A stretch of 64,000 bases of DNA. Source: Collinsella sp. (GTDB taxonomy: Bacteria; Actinomycetota; Coriobacteriia; Coriobacteriales; Coriobacteriaceae). Made by a program: the position numbers and the translations under genes. The notes under the pieces are model-generated. The model had not been told where the DNA came from. It searched no databases and saw only the letters and a list, made by a program, of their open reading frames with translations. Below are positions 15,847 to 24,550 of the stretch, one piece after another (positions within the stretch are counted from its first letter, which is position 1; each line of letters begins with the position of its first letter). Location of the stretch: assembly GCA_031296755.1 (NCBI GenBank), contig JAUMMZ010000045.1, positions 95,636 to 159,635 of the forward strand, read 5' to 3'.

Positions 15847-17580
15847 CTACATCTCACCGAGCATGATCCAGGCAGAGCTGTCCTGCGCGAGCCTGCCGTC
15901 TGCAAGCGGTGATGAGGTGAGCAGGACCCTGCCCGCCGGCAGCTCCACGGGTGCTGCACCGAAGTTCGTCACACACGCCCAGCCGTTATCGCGGCGATAG
16001 GCGATGACGCCGCCCTCAGCGCCCTCGGCACCATCCGCAAGACCGGTGCGCCCGTCAAGATCGAGCCACGCAAGATCGTTGGCGCACCCGCGCAGCTTGC
16101 GCCGCAGCCAGAGGGCGTCACGATAGAGCGCAAGCATCGATGTCGGGTCCACTTCTTCCCTATCGGCAGCATAATCGGAAAACCATGCAGGCTGCGGCAG
16201 ATGGGGCGCCGCATCGGCGTCTGCCGGCGAAAACCCAAACGATCCGCCCTGCGCGGGATCGTCCGCCGCCACCCACGGCAGGGGCACGCGACAGCCGTCG
16301 CGCCCCTTCTCGCGCTTCGGTCCGTGCGTATTGGCCGCACTGGGATCTTCGAGTGCAGCCCACGGGATATCAGCCACCTCAAAAAGGCCGAGCTCCTCAC
16401 CCTGATACACGTATGCCGAGCCCGGAAGCGCCAGCTCAAGCAAAAGGGCCGCCCGCGCGCGGCGCTCGCCGAGTTCACGGTCCTCGTCATAAGACGACCC
16501 GTCGCGCAAGAGCCAGTCGAGCGCAATCTGGTGGTAGCGCGTCGCCTTGATTTGCGGCAGGGCATAGCGTGTCGCCACGCGCGGCACGTCGTGGTTGGAG
16601 AGTACCCAGGTCGAGGCGGAATCGGATTCGACGGCTGCCTTCAAGCCCTTCTCGATTGCAGTGTGCATGTCATCATAGGTCCAAGTGGCCTTGGCAAACT
16701 CAAAGTTGAATGTCTGGCCAAGCTCGCTGGGACGCGCGTAGAGATACTGGCGCTCGGGCAGCACCCACGCCTCGGCAACGGCACTGCGCGGCGGATTATA
16801 GCGGTCGAACACGCGGCGCCACTCGCGATAGATCTCGTGGACCTCATTGCGGTCCCACAGCGGATGGGTGCCGTCGTCAACCATGTCATCGCCCTCGGCG
16901 AGATGCCACCGGTCGAGGTCATCGCGGTCGAGATCCTTGGCGAGACCCTGCGCCACATCAATGCGAAAGCCGTCGACGCCTCGATCGCTCCAAAACGCCA
17001 GGACGTCGCAAAAGAGCGCGTGAACCTCAGGGCATGACCAGTCAAAGTCCGGCTGCTCGGGCGTAAACATGTGCAGATACCACTGACCGTCCGCAACACG
17101 CGTCCATGCGGGGCCGCCAAAGTTGGCATTCCAATTGGTGGGAGGCAGCTCGCCATGCTCGCCGCGACCATCGCGGAAGATATAACGGGCGCGTTCGGGC
17201 GATCCGGGGCCGGCGGCAAGAGCGGCTTTGAACCAGGGGTGCTGGTTGGATGAATGGTTGGGCACGATGTCGACGATGACCTTGATGCCGCGCGCGTGAG
17301 CCGCAGCGATCATGTCATCGAAGTCGTCAAGCGAGCCGAGACGTGGGTCGACATCGCAGTAGTCCGCCACATCATAGCCGCCATCGACAAGAGGCGAAGG
17401 GTAAAACGGGCTCAGCCAGATGGCCTCGATACCCAGTCGCTCAAGATAGTCCATCTGCTGGGTAATGCCCGCGATATCGCCCAGACCCGAACCAGTCGAA
17501 TCCTTAAACGAGCGCGGGTAGATCTGATAGATCGCGGCATCGGACATCCATGAGCGCGAAGAAGACTTTTCTGTAGCCAT
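15847..17580 (-). CDS. GH13 alpha-glucosidase / oligo-1,6-glucosidase
   Basis: This 577-residue intracellular glycoside hydrolase of family 13 releases glucose from alpha-glucosidic oligosaccharides. The TIM barrel begins at DAAIYQIYPRSFKDS and carries region II DGFRIDVA (nucleophile Asp208), the acid/base Glu270 (AVAEAWVLP) and the transition-state Asp331 (SNHDVPR), with VDIVPNHSS (Asp104-His109) as region I. No signal peptide. The ATG 17580 has GGGAG upstream; the frame stays open much further only because it reads through tRNA genes. A partial LacI-type palindrome (17595-17613) just upstream could be an operator. It sits alone among tRNA genes. Confidence 0.93.
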   Translation of the reverse strand: MATEKSSSRSWMSDAAIYQIYPRSFKDSTGSGLGDIAGITQQMDYLERLGIEAIWLSPFYPSPLVDGGYDVADYCDVDPRLGSLDDFDDMIAAAHARGIKVIVDIVPNHSSNQHPWFKAALAAGPGSPERARYIFRDGRGEHGELPPTNWNANFGGPAWTRVADGQWYLHMFTPEQPDFDWSCPEVHALFCDVLAFWSDRGVDGFRIDVAQGLAKDLDRDDLDRWHLAEGDDMVDDGTHPLWDRNEVHEIYREWRRVFDRYNPPRSAVAEAWVLPERQYLYARPSELGQTFNFEFAKATWTYDDMHTAIEKGLKAAVESDSASTWVLSNHDVPRVATRYALPQIKATRYHQIALDWLLRDGSSYDEDRELGERRARAALLLELALPGSAYVYQGEELGLFEVADIPWAALEDPSAANTHGPKREKGRDGCRVPLPWVAADDPAQGGSFGFSPADADAAPHLPQPAWFSDYAADREEVDPTSMLALYRDALWLRRKLRGCANDLAWLDLDGRTGLADGAEGAEGGVIAYRRDNGWACVTNFGAAPVELPAGRVLLTSSPLADGRLAQDSSAWIMLGEM

Positions 17581-17677
17581 GGGGCGTATCTCCCTTGCAA
17601 CGAGGTTATGCGAGATGCCCACGATGATACGCCCAAAGCGGACATTCGCGACAAACAACGCCACAGCCACGCCCCAA

Positions 17678-17705
17678 AACGCTCGCTCCCTCTCGGGTTC
17701 GAGCC
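17678..17705. repeat. 28-bp direct repeat, copy 1
   Basis: AACGCTCGCTCCCTCTCGGG plus TTCGAGCC recurs exactly at 18023-18050. Both lie in the tRNA cluster and end in a tRNA T-loop-like GGTTCGAGCC, suggesting a past recombination or integration scar. Confidence 0.7.
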
Positions 17706-17770
17706 TCCTGGGACGAATCGACCGATTAGTGAAAAGAACGGAAGACCCACTTTCCCGGCCACGACAGCGA

Positions 17771-17870
17771 GCGGGCTCCGGGTGCCCCAGGTTGCCGCGA
17801 AAGAGGAGGGAAGCGTACTTTATGTACGCGACCGACGATTGAGGGGCAAGATGGGGTGCCCGGGGCCCGC
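17771..17870 (-). repeat. Nested palindrome E5 (family B)
   Basis: Outer arms 17771-17789 and 17852-17870 pair except for two central mismatches and one G-U. Inner TTGCC/GGCAA and apical GCGTAC-TTTAT-GTACGC follow. Its minus strand shares 19 of 20 bases (GTACGCTTCxCTCCTCTTTC) with E4 in the nan operon. Confidence 0.7.
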
Positions 17871-17887
17871 GCAGCGTCAACAAAAAA

Positions 17888-17907
17888 CGCGGTTCGTTAG
17901 AACCGCG
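17888..17907 (-). terminator. Terminator left beside the tRNA-Gly remnant
   Basis: CGCGGTTC-GTTA-GAACCGCG with six T on the minus strand, placed exactly as the terminators of intact tRNA genes here. Confidence 0.75.
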
Positions 17908-17916
17908 TAAGATAGT

Positions 17917-17934
17917 TGGAGCGGACAACGGGGC
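17917..17934 (-). pseudogene. tRNA-Gly 3'-end remnant
   Basis: The 18 bases TGGAGCGGACAACGGGGC are identical to the 3' end (CCA, acceptor arm, part of the T-arm) of the three intact tRNA-Gly copies; homology then stops abruptly. Its own terminator survives at 17888-17907, so a fourth tRNA-Gly gene was disrupted here. Confidence 0.8.
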
Positions 17935-18022
17935 GTCCGCGTATCCGCTTCGCGGATCCGCACCGGCTTCGGCCGCCTGCCGGCGACCTCGCCAGCTCGC
18001 TACAAACGCTCCGCGTTTGCTT

Positions 18023-18050
18023 AACGCTCGCTCCCTCTCGGGTTCGAGCC
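18023..18050. repeat. 28-bp direct repeat, copy 2
   Basis: Exact copy of 17678-17705. It lies upstream of the truncated tRNA-Gly, between it and the next terminator. Confidence 0.7.
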
Positions 18051-18070
18051 CATGCGATGGATACAAAAAA

Positions 18071-18094
18071 GCCCGGCTACCGTAGTAGCCGGGC
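18071..18094 (-). terminator. Terminator of tRNA-Gly copy 2
   Basis: GCCCGGCTAC pairs with GTAGCCGGGC around CGTA, followed by six T on the minus strand. Confidence 0.9.
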
Positions 18095-18103
18095 TGTTGC
18101 GTT

Positions 18104-18179
18104 TGGAGCGGACAACGGGGCTCGAACCCGCGACCCCAACCTTGGCAAGGTTGTGCTCTACCAACTGAGCCATGTCCGC
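18104..18179 (-). tRNA. tRNA-Gly (GCC), copy 2
   Basis: Identical to copy 1, with encoded CCA and anticodon GCC. Confidence 0.96.
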
Positions 18180-18195
18180 ATATGTAAAACAAAAC

Positions 18196-18211
18196 GGGCG
18201 CCGGAGCGCCC
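18196..18211 (-). terminator. Hairpin after tRNA-Cys
   Basis: GGGCGC-CGGA-GCGCCC followed on the minus strand by a T-rich run (GTTTTGTTTTA). Confidence 0.7.
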
Positions 18212-18221
18212 GGATGTTGCC

Positions 18222-18295
18222 TGGAGGCGAAGCCCGGATTCGAACCGGGGGTAAAGGCTTTGCAGGCCTCTGCCTTACCACTTGGCCACTTCGCC
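18222..18295 (-). tRNA. tRNA-Cys (GCA)
   Basis: Acceptor GGCGAAG/CTTCGCC, anticodon loop CTGCAAA (GCA), T-loop TTCGAAT, encoded CCA. Confidence 0.95.
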
Positions 18296-18301
18296 GAAAA
18301 A

Positions 18302-18320
18302 GGACCGCCTAAACGGTCCG
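18302..18320 (-). terminator. Hairpin after tRNA-Gly copy 3
   Basis: GGACCG pairs with CGGTCC around a 7-nt loop; the minus strand then has TTTTT. Confidence 0.65.
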
Positions 18321-18329
18321 GAAATGCAA

Positions 18330-18405
18330 TGGAGCGGACAACGGGGCTCGAACCCGCGACCCCAACCTTGGCAAGGTTGTGCTCTACCAACTGAGCCATG
18401 TCCGC
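18330..18405 (-). tRNA. tRNA-Gly (GCC), copy 3
   Basis: Identical to copies 1 and 2. First tRNA of this minus-strand cluster (Gly, Cys, Gly, then the remnant). Confidence 0.96.
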
Positions 18406-18510
18406 TTGCGGGTTATTAATTTACGCGAGTTGTCCAAAAGACGCAAGTACTTTTTTCAAAAAACTTGTCTGCCGCATGTTCTTAATAGCCAAACGCGCTA
18501 AAGCGATTGG

Positions 18511-19257
18511 CTAGGCACACGATTCCAGCGCTCCGCTAAACAGCTTCACCATCTGCACGCGCGTGCCGGCGCCGTCCGTACGACGAGCAACCTCCACGTT
18601 ATCGACGAGCATACGCATAAGCTTGATACCACGGCCGCGTTCCTCAGATGCAACCGGCTCGCTCGTTTCATCGATAGAATAGCCGGCACCTCGATCAAGC
18701 ACCTCAACCACAACGCGATCGCCATAGGCCTGAACCGTCAGGACGCACCCGATACCGCCCGCATGGTCATAGGCATTACCCAGCGCCTCCCCCGACGCCA
18801 ATGCGACATCGTAGCGCTCGTCACGGCGCAACGGAAGCGATTCAAGGAGTTCGGCGATGCGATGTCGGTAGTATGGAAGATTCTCGATACCCTGACGGAC
18901 CTCGACGCTCTTACTCCAGCGAGGCAGCTCCCCCACCGGAATGGCGGGAATAGACTCCCGTGCCGGCCCCGCGACATGAAGGATATCGACAAGACGAGCA
19001 ATCTCCAAAAAGCGAACAACTTCACCTGATGCATTGACGAGCGAAAGCAGGCCTTCTCGCCTCATGAGCTCACGAGCGCGCGTAAGCAGGAATGCCAAGC
19101 CCGTCGAATCGATAAAGCTAACAGCCTGACAGTTGATGACAACACGACGCACGCCGCGGCCAATCAAAGCATCCAACCGCCGACGCAGCGCAGGCACCGT
19201 GGCGATGTCGATATCGCCTGGTGGCGTCAAAACCGCTATGTCATTCCACTCATTCAT
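18511..19257 (-). CDS. Fused STAS anti-anti-sigma and HATPase anti-sigma protein
   Basis: The 248-residue protein joins two partner-switch components that are usually separate. Residues 1-105 are a STAS domain of the SpoIIAA/RsbV type with the phosphorylatable Ser51 in SFIDSTGLAFLL. Residues 120-245 are an RsbW/SpoIIAB-like HATPase with the N box (SGEALGNAYDHA), DRGAGY and GRGIKLM ATP-lid motifs, so ATP binding seems intact. The phosphatase gene is directly upstream (78-nt gap). No sigma factor gene is nearby, so the target is unknown. I use ATG 19257; a TTG six codons upstream is possible. Confidence 0.88.
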   Translation of the reverse strand: MNEWNDIAVLTPPGDIDIATVPALRRRLDALIGRGVRRVVINCQAVSFIDSTGLAFLLTRARELMRREGLLSLVNASGEVVRFLEIARLVDILHVAGPARESIPAIPVGELPRWSKSVEVRQGIENLPYYRHRIAELLESLPLRRDERYDVALASGEALGNAYDHAGGIGCVLTVQAYGDRVVVEVLDRGAGYSIDETSEPVASEERGRGIKLMRMLVDNVEVARRTDGAGTRVQMVKLFSGALESCA

Positions 19258-19335
19258 ACGACCATGGTTCCCCAAAAAAGCCCACTCGATGCATTCGTTT
19301 CCCCAACCGTGCGGATTCAGCCCGTTCAGCGCCGT

Positions 19336-21681
19336 CTATGAACGACCCCGTAAAAACTCAAGGGACACCAATGCAATGTCATCGTCCAGCGCCGATTCGG
19401 TAAATCGGTCAAGCTCGCCCAAGACCTTGCCGCAAATGCCCGACACGCCCTCCCCCGAAACAGAAAGCAGAAGATCGCGCAAGCGCTGCTCGCCAAAGAA
19501 CGCTCCGGTGCGGTCGCGGGCCTCAATCGTTCCATCCGTATACATGAAGAGCATGTCGCCGGGGGCGAACGTAAACACGCCTGTCTCGTACACCATACTC
19601 TCAAAGGCACCGATTACACCCGATTGGCATCCAAGTAGCTCGACCTCTCCCCCACGAGCCTCGCCGCCACCCAGTGGCATCGACTCTGGCCTGATGACCA
19701 TGGTCGGAGGATGGCCCGCCGAACAATACGTTGCGCGTCCGGCTTTCAGGTCAATCTTGGCGATAAAGGCTGTCACGAACGTCTCGACCCTCGAAAAGCC
19801 CATGAGCATACTGTTAAGGGAGCGTGCCATGCGGGCCGGTCCAGCGCCCTCCCACGCATATGCCGTCAGGGCCGTCTTGACGAGCGCGGACATCGATGCG
19901 GCCTCAATGCCTTTGCCAGACACATCACCCAGAATCATGACGGCGCAGTCGTCGGGAAGACGGATGAGCGTATAGAAATCGCCGCCGACCAACGCCGAGT
20001 TCGTGGCCGACAGGTACACCGAATCGGTTGCGATACCCGGAACATCCCCCAGGGAATTTCTCATGCCGATCTGAAGGGTCTGAGCGATATGACGCTCCTC
20101 GCGCTTTTGAGATTCACCTTCGTAGATCAGTTCAAAGTCATGCGCCAAGTGCACCAAGTAGTCATATTCAAGGTCATCAATCGGCTCTTGGCTGCTATCA
20201 CGAAGCAGTAGCGCGCGCGTCGTCGGGCTCTTCGCAACAGAAGCAGGAACAATTGCGTCGTTACTGTGCTTGCCATCACCCTTAGAGCGTGGTCGCCCCG
20301 CCTCGATGCCGGAGTCGACGTAGAGACCTTGACAAGGCAGACCATGCGCCCTAAGCCAGCCTCCCATAGGCATCGATTCGTCAACGCGAGTTATACGGAC
20401 GTGTTTAAGGTCCTCGGCACTCGTACCGCCCAAAACAGATGCCTCAAAGCCATCAGGGCCAGCCCCCAGACGTGCCGCTGGCGCCGTCGTGGAAAAGAAA
20501 AGCTTCTCGGGATCGTCCGGCAAAGCAACGCGACTGCCGCCTTCAAAATCTATGACGTAGGAATCCAGACTGGCGTCATACTCAACAGGGCAAAAATGGC
20601 AGTTGAGCATATTGCAGATCTCGGACGATACCGCCTGGGTAGCCGCGACGGAATCGTCTAGAAAGGTAAACAACTCATCACGTAAGACATTGAGCGAGCG
20701 GCCAAGCTCGGCCGTGCGACGAGAGCGAAGACTCGATGCCATGCCGACCAGTTGGATAGACAGGTAATCGCAAATGACCTCGAGCACATTAACGTCATAG
20801 GCAAGCGGTGCCTGAGGGCGTTTCCAACCAACTTCCAGCACGCCAAGGATCTGCGTACCGTAAAAAACGGGAAGACAGATCTCGCTGCGGTACGGAGGCA
20901 TATCCTGCATACGCAACAGGTGCTTAGAACGATTGTCCAGGTCCATAAACATACCGGAGGCGGCCTTATCACCCTTAAGGTCCTGTTGAATCGACAAGCG
21001 ACAGGCACGCGACTCACGAAGAACATACGTCGGAATGCCAGCGCCATACGGCAAAAACTCAGGCAGGTAGCTGTCGTACAGCTCCTTGGAAACACCGCGA
21101 AGTTTAAAACCGCCGCTCTCAGAAAAATAGATAGCAGCACCCGAAGCATCGAGCGTTCCTACAAGCTGGTTCAAAACGGTATCAAGTAGGCTGGGCAGCT
21201 CATCGGAGCCCACGGTACTCATAATGACCGAGAGCGTGCCAGAGAGGCGCTTGTTAGCCACTCTAAGCTCCGAAAGAGCACGCTTGAGCTGACGGTCGTG
21301 CGAATACTGTTCTTCGATGCTATGGAGCGCCACCAGGACACGTGGCGCGCGGCGCCCAAAGATGCGTGGAGGCGTTACGGAGCCCGCACGAACCAAGACG
21401 GGGATAAAGGAGCCGTCACTCAGCTTGAGCATCAGTTCGTTCTCGGAGCCATCAGTTTCAAATGGCAGACGATGTTCCGTCGCACGTTCAAAAGCGGACG
21501 AGTACAGGACGTCTTTAACATCTCCACCGATGACGTCGGCGCGTTCCTCGCACATCAAACCAAGTAAGCGATTATTCACATGCAGAATGGTTCCGTCGAG
21601 CTCGCAGATGATGACAGCATCGCTCGTGATCTCGACTAGTTGGGCAACGTCTGCCCACTCGTTGCGTTCAAGCGTTTCCAT
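19336..21681 (-). CDS. PAS-GAF-PP2C (SpoIIE/RsbU-type) serine phosphatase
   Basis: This 781-residue sensor phosphatase has a PAS domain (about 10-105; SDAVIICELDGTILHVNNRLLG), a GAF domain (about 145-310), a less conserved middle and a C-terminal PP2C-SIG domain (about 570-780). The metal-binding motifs VGGDFYTLIRL, ILGDVSGKGIEA and the late DDDIALV Asp cluster are intact, so it should dephosphorylate a STAS phosphoserine, most likely Ser51 of the downstream fusion protein. No membrane segment is visible, so it senses a cytoplasmic cue. The ATG 21681 follows GGTGGGG by 6 nt; an in-frame GTG lies four codons earlier. Confidence 0.92.
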   Translation of the reverse strand: METLERNEWADVAQLVEITSDAVIICELDGTILHVNNRLLGLMCEERADVIGGDVKDVLYSSAFERATEHRLPFETDGSENELMLKLSDGSFIPVLVRAGSVTPPRIFGRRAPRVLVALHSIEEQYSHDRQLKRALSELRVANKRLSGTLSVIMSTVGSDELPSLLDTVLNQLVGTLDASGAAIYFSESGGFKLRGVSKELYDSYLPEFLPYGAGIPTYVLRESRACRLSIQQDLKGDKAASGMFMDLDNRSKHLLRMQDMPPYRSEICLPVFYGTQILGVLEVGWKRPQAPLAYDVNVLEVICDYLSIQLVGMASSLRSRRTAELGRSLNVLRDELFTFLDDSVAATQAVSSEICNMLNCHFCPVEYDASLDSYVIDFEGGSRVALPDDPEKLFFSTTAPAARLGAGPDGFEASVLGGTSAEDLKHVRITRVDESMPMGGWLRAHGLPCQGLYVDSGIEAGRPRSKGDGKHSNDAIVPASVAKSPTTRALLLRDSSQEPIDDLEYDYLVHLAHDFELIYEGESQKREERHIAQTLQIGMRNSLGDVPGIATDSVYLSATNSALVGGDFYTLIRLPDDCAVMILGDVSGKGIEAASMSALVKTALTAYAWEGAGPARMARSLNSMLMGFSRVETFVTAFIAKIDLKAGRATYCSAGHPPTMVIRPESMPLGGGEARGGEVELLGCQSGVIGAFESMVYETGVFTFAPGDMLFMYTDGTIEARDRTGAFFGEQRLRDLLLSVSGEGVSGICGKVLGELDRFTESALDDDIALVSLEFLRGRS

Positions 21682-21711
21682 CGTGGACCCCACCGTCTAT
21701 CGGTAACAAAA

Positions 21712-21729
21712 AAGCCTCCGAAGAGGCTT
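21712..21729 (-). terminator. Terminator of tRNA-Leu
   Basis: AAGCCTC-CGAA-GAGGCTT followed on the minus strand by a run of T; it also separates tRNA-Leu from the phosphatase gene. Confidence 0.8.
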
Positions 21730-21740
21730 CTCAAATGCGA

Positions 21741-21830
21741 TGGTGTCGGAGGCGGGACTTGAACCCGCATGACCAAAAAGCGGTCACTAGCACCTCAAGC
21801 TAGCGCGTCTGCCAATTCCGCCACTCCGAC
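21741..21830 (-). tRNA. tRNA-Leu (GAG)
   Basis: A 90-nt class II tRNA: acceptor GTCGGAG/CTCCGAC, anticodon loop TTGAGGT (GAG), long variable arm (TGACCGC-loop-GGTCA), encoded CCA. Confidence 0.95.
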
Positions 21831-21974
21831 ATGCTATGTTGTTGATTCACGGTTCGTTTTGTCGGACCCGCGCGTTCAACGAGGAAGATAATAACCTATG
21901 ATTCGAGAACTGTGCAAGCACTTTTTTCAAAAAAGTTTACGAATTTGTAAATGCGCAGGTAGATCCGTGTGTCC

Positions 21975-22099
21975 GGCCCCGAATCGGTGTTGCCTCCCGG
22001 CGCATCCTCGGGCATGAGCGATATTTTGCTGCGCACTTCGTGCTGCAAAATATCGCTCACCCTGCGGAATGCGCCGGGAGGCAACACCGATTCGGGGCC
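21975..22099 (+). repeat. Nested palindrome E2
   Basis: A 125-bp element: perfect 31-bp outer arms (21975-22005 and 22069-22099), perfect 15-bp inner arms (TGAGCGATATTTTGC and its complement) and GCAC-TTC-GTGC at the apex. Internal-loop strands are CCTCGGGCA and CCCTGCGGA; TCCTCG-N2-CATG and TGCGGAATG (22063-22071) are shared with E3. Confidence 0.8.
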
Positions 22100-22280
22100 T
22101 ACGTTCACGTACTCCAGACACCGTTCTCAAACATGTTCTGGGGGCTGATGCAAATTTGGTGGCTCGACTTTGTCGAGCCCTTATATGGGGAGGCCGGAGC
22201 CAACGCTCCGGCCTCACTATCTTTCCAATTAGATTAAGTGAGCGATCAAGGAATCGCACCCCCCCTGCAGCGGTAACACA

Positions 22281-22414
22281 GGGCCCGTGCTGGACTTAGT
22301 TTTCAGAACATTCCGCACTGACCAGGAAACCCCCTTATCCGCAGCTCCGAAGGAGCAGGATAAGGGGGTTTCCATGGTCGAGGACGTTCTGAAAACTAAG
22401 TCCAGCACGGGCCC
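22281..22414 (-). repeat. Nested palindrome E3, 3' of the opp operon
   Basis: A 134-bp element: outer arms of 29 bp (22281-22309 and complement ending 22414), inner 15-bp perfect arms (GAAACCCCCTTATCC and complement) and apical GCTCC-GAA-GGAGC. On the minus strand the loop strands contain GTCCTCGACCATG and GTGCGGAATG. It begins 15 nt after the oppF stop and could terminate or protect the opp mRNA. Confidence 0.8.
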
Positions 22415-22428
22415 GGACAGACAACCGA

Positions 22429-23456
<1,028 letters not shown>

Positions 23457-23457
<1 letters not shown>

Positions 23458-24548
23458 TACGCCTCGCCTCCCTTCTTGGAATCCTTGCGCGTACGGGACG
23501 TCTCAGGAGCGTTCTTGAGGAACTCGGGGTCACCGGAGTAGTGGCACGCAGAGTAATGACCAGACTCGGTGACAACGCGCTCGGGGCGCTGCTTGCGGCA
23601 CTTGTCCGTCGCATAGGGACAACGAGGCGAGAACACGCAGCCCTCAGGCAGGTTCATGAGCGAAGGCGGGTTGCCGTGAATCGGCGTAAGCGGCTTCTTC
23701 TCTTCGATGGCCTGCTCCGGGATGGAGCGGATAAGGCCCCAGGTGTAGGGGTGGCGACTCTCGTAGAAGATTTCCTCAGCAGTACCGAACTCGACGGGAC
23801 GGCCGGCGTACATAACCATGATCTTATCGGCCATATCGGCAACGACGCCCAGGTCATGGGTAATCATGATGATGGCGTTGCCGTTCTTCTCCTGCATTTC
23901 CTGCATGAGCTCGATAATCTGAGCCTGAATGGTAACGTCCAGAGCCGTCGTGGGCTCGTCGGCAATCAGGATATCGGGATCGCAGGCAAGAGCCATAGCG
24001 ATCATGACACGCTGACGCATACCGCCGGAGAACTGGTGCGGATACTCATTGACGCGCTTCTCGGGCTCGGGGATACCCACGAGGTCCAAAAGCTCGGTAG
24101 CGCGCTTGAGCGCCTCCTGCTTGGAGTAGCCACGGTGCAGACGAAGGCCCTCGCCCACCTGCTTGCCGATCTTATAGACCGGGTTCAAGGAGGTCATGGG
24201 ATCCTGGAAGATCATCGCGATATCGTTGCCGCGAATGTGCTGCATCTCTTCCTCGGTCATTTCGAGGATGGAGCGGCCGCGATAGCGAACGTCACCGCCC
24301 TCGATCTTTCCCGGAGGCATCGAGATGAGGCCCATGATGGTCATGGCGGTCACGGACTTACCGGAGCCGGACTCACCGACGACGCCCAGGGTCTCGCCGC
24401 GATCGAGCGTGTAGGAGACACCGTCGACAGCGCGAACAACGCCATCCTCGGTGTGGAAATACATCTTAAGGTCATCGACCTCGAGCAGATGCTGGCCCTC
24501 AGGAACCGGCTGGTCCTTCAGGTCCACATAGTTCTTGTTCTTCTTCAT
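23457..24548 (-). CDS. oppD: Oligopeptide ABC transporter ATPase
   Basis: The 363-residue partner ATPase of OppF: Walker A GESGSGKSVTAM, signature FSGGMRQRVMIAMA, Walker B ILIADEPTTAL, and the C-terminal Cys cluster (CVFSPRCPYATDKC). The gene starts 2 nt after the oppC stop. Confidence 0.95.
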
Positions 24549-24550
24549 CC

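Larger units (their letters stand above)
21831..22428. other. Hairpin-dense non-coding region downstream of oppF
   Basis: This 600-bp gap holds palindromes E2 and E3 and two further hairpins: GGCTCGAC-TTT-GTCGAGCC (22161-22179) and AGGCCGGAGC-CAAC-GCTCCGGCCT (22191-22214). Short reading frames across it merely read through the inverted repeats. The segment 22110-22150 has GTTCTCAAACATG, reminiscent of the conserved E6 loop. Confidence 0.6.

Noticed and set aside
17581..18399. N-terminal extension of the GH13 protein upstream of 17580
   Set aside because: The extra 270 residues read through tRNA-Gly and tRNA-Cys genes; the ATG at 17580 has its own ribosome-binding site and matches the family start.
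21896..22299. Short ORFs on both strands across palindromes E2 and E3
   Set aside because: They arise from reading inverted repeats in both directions and have no start signals or codon bias.
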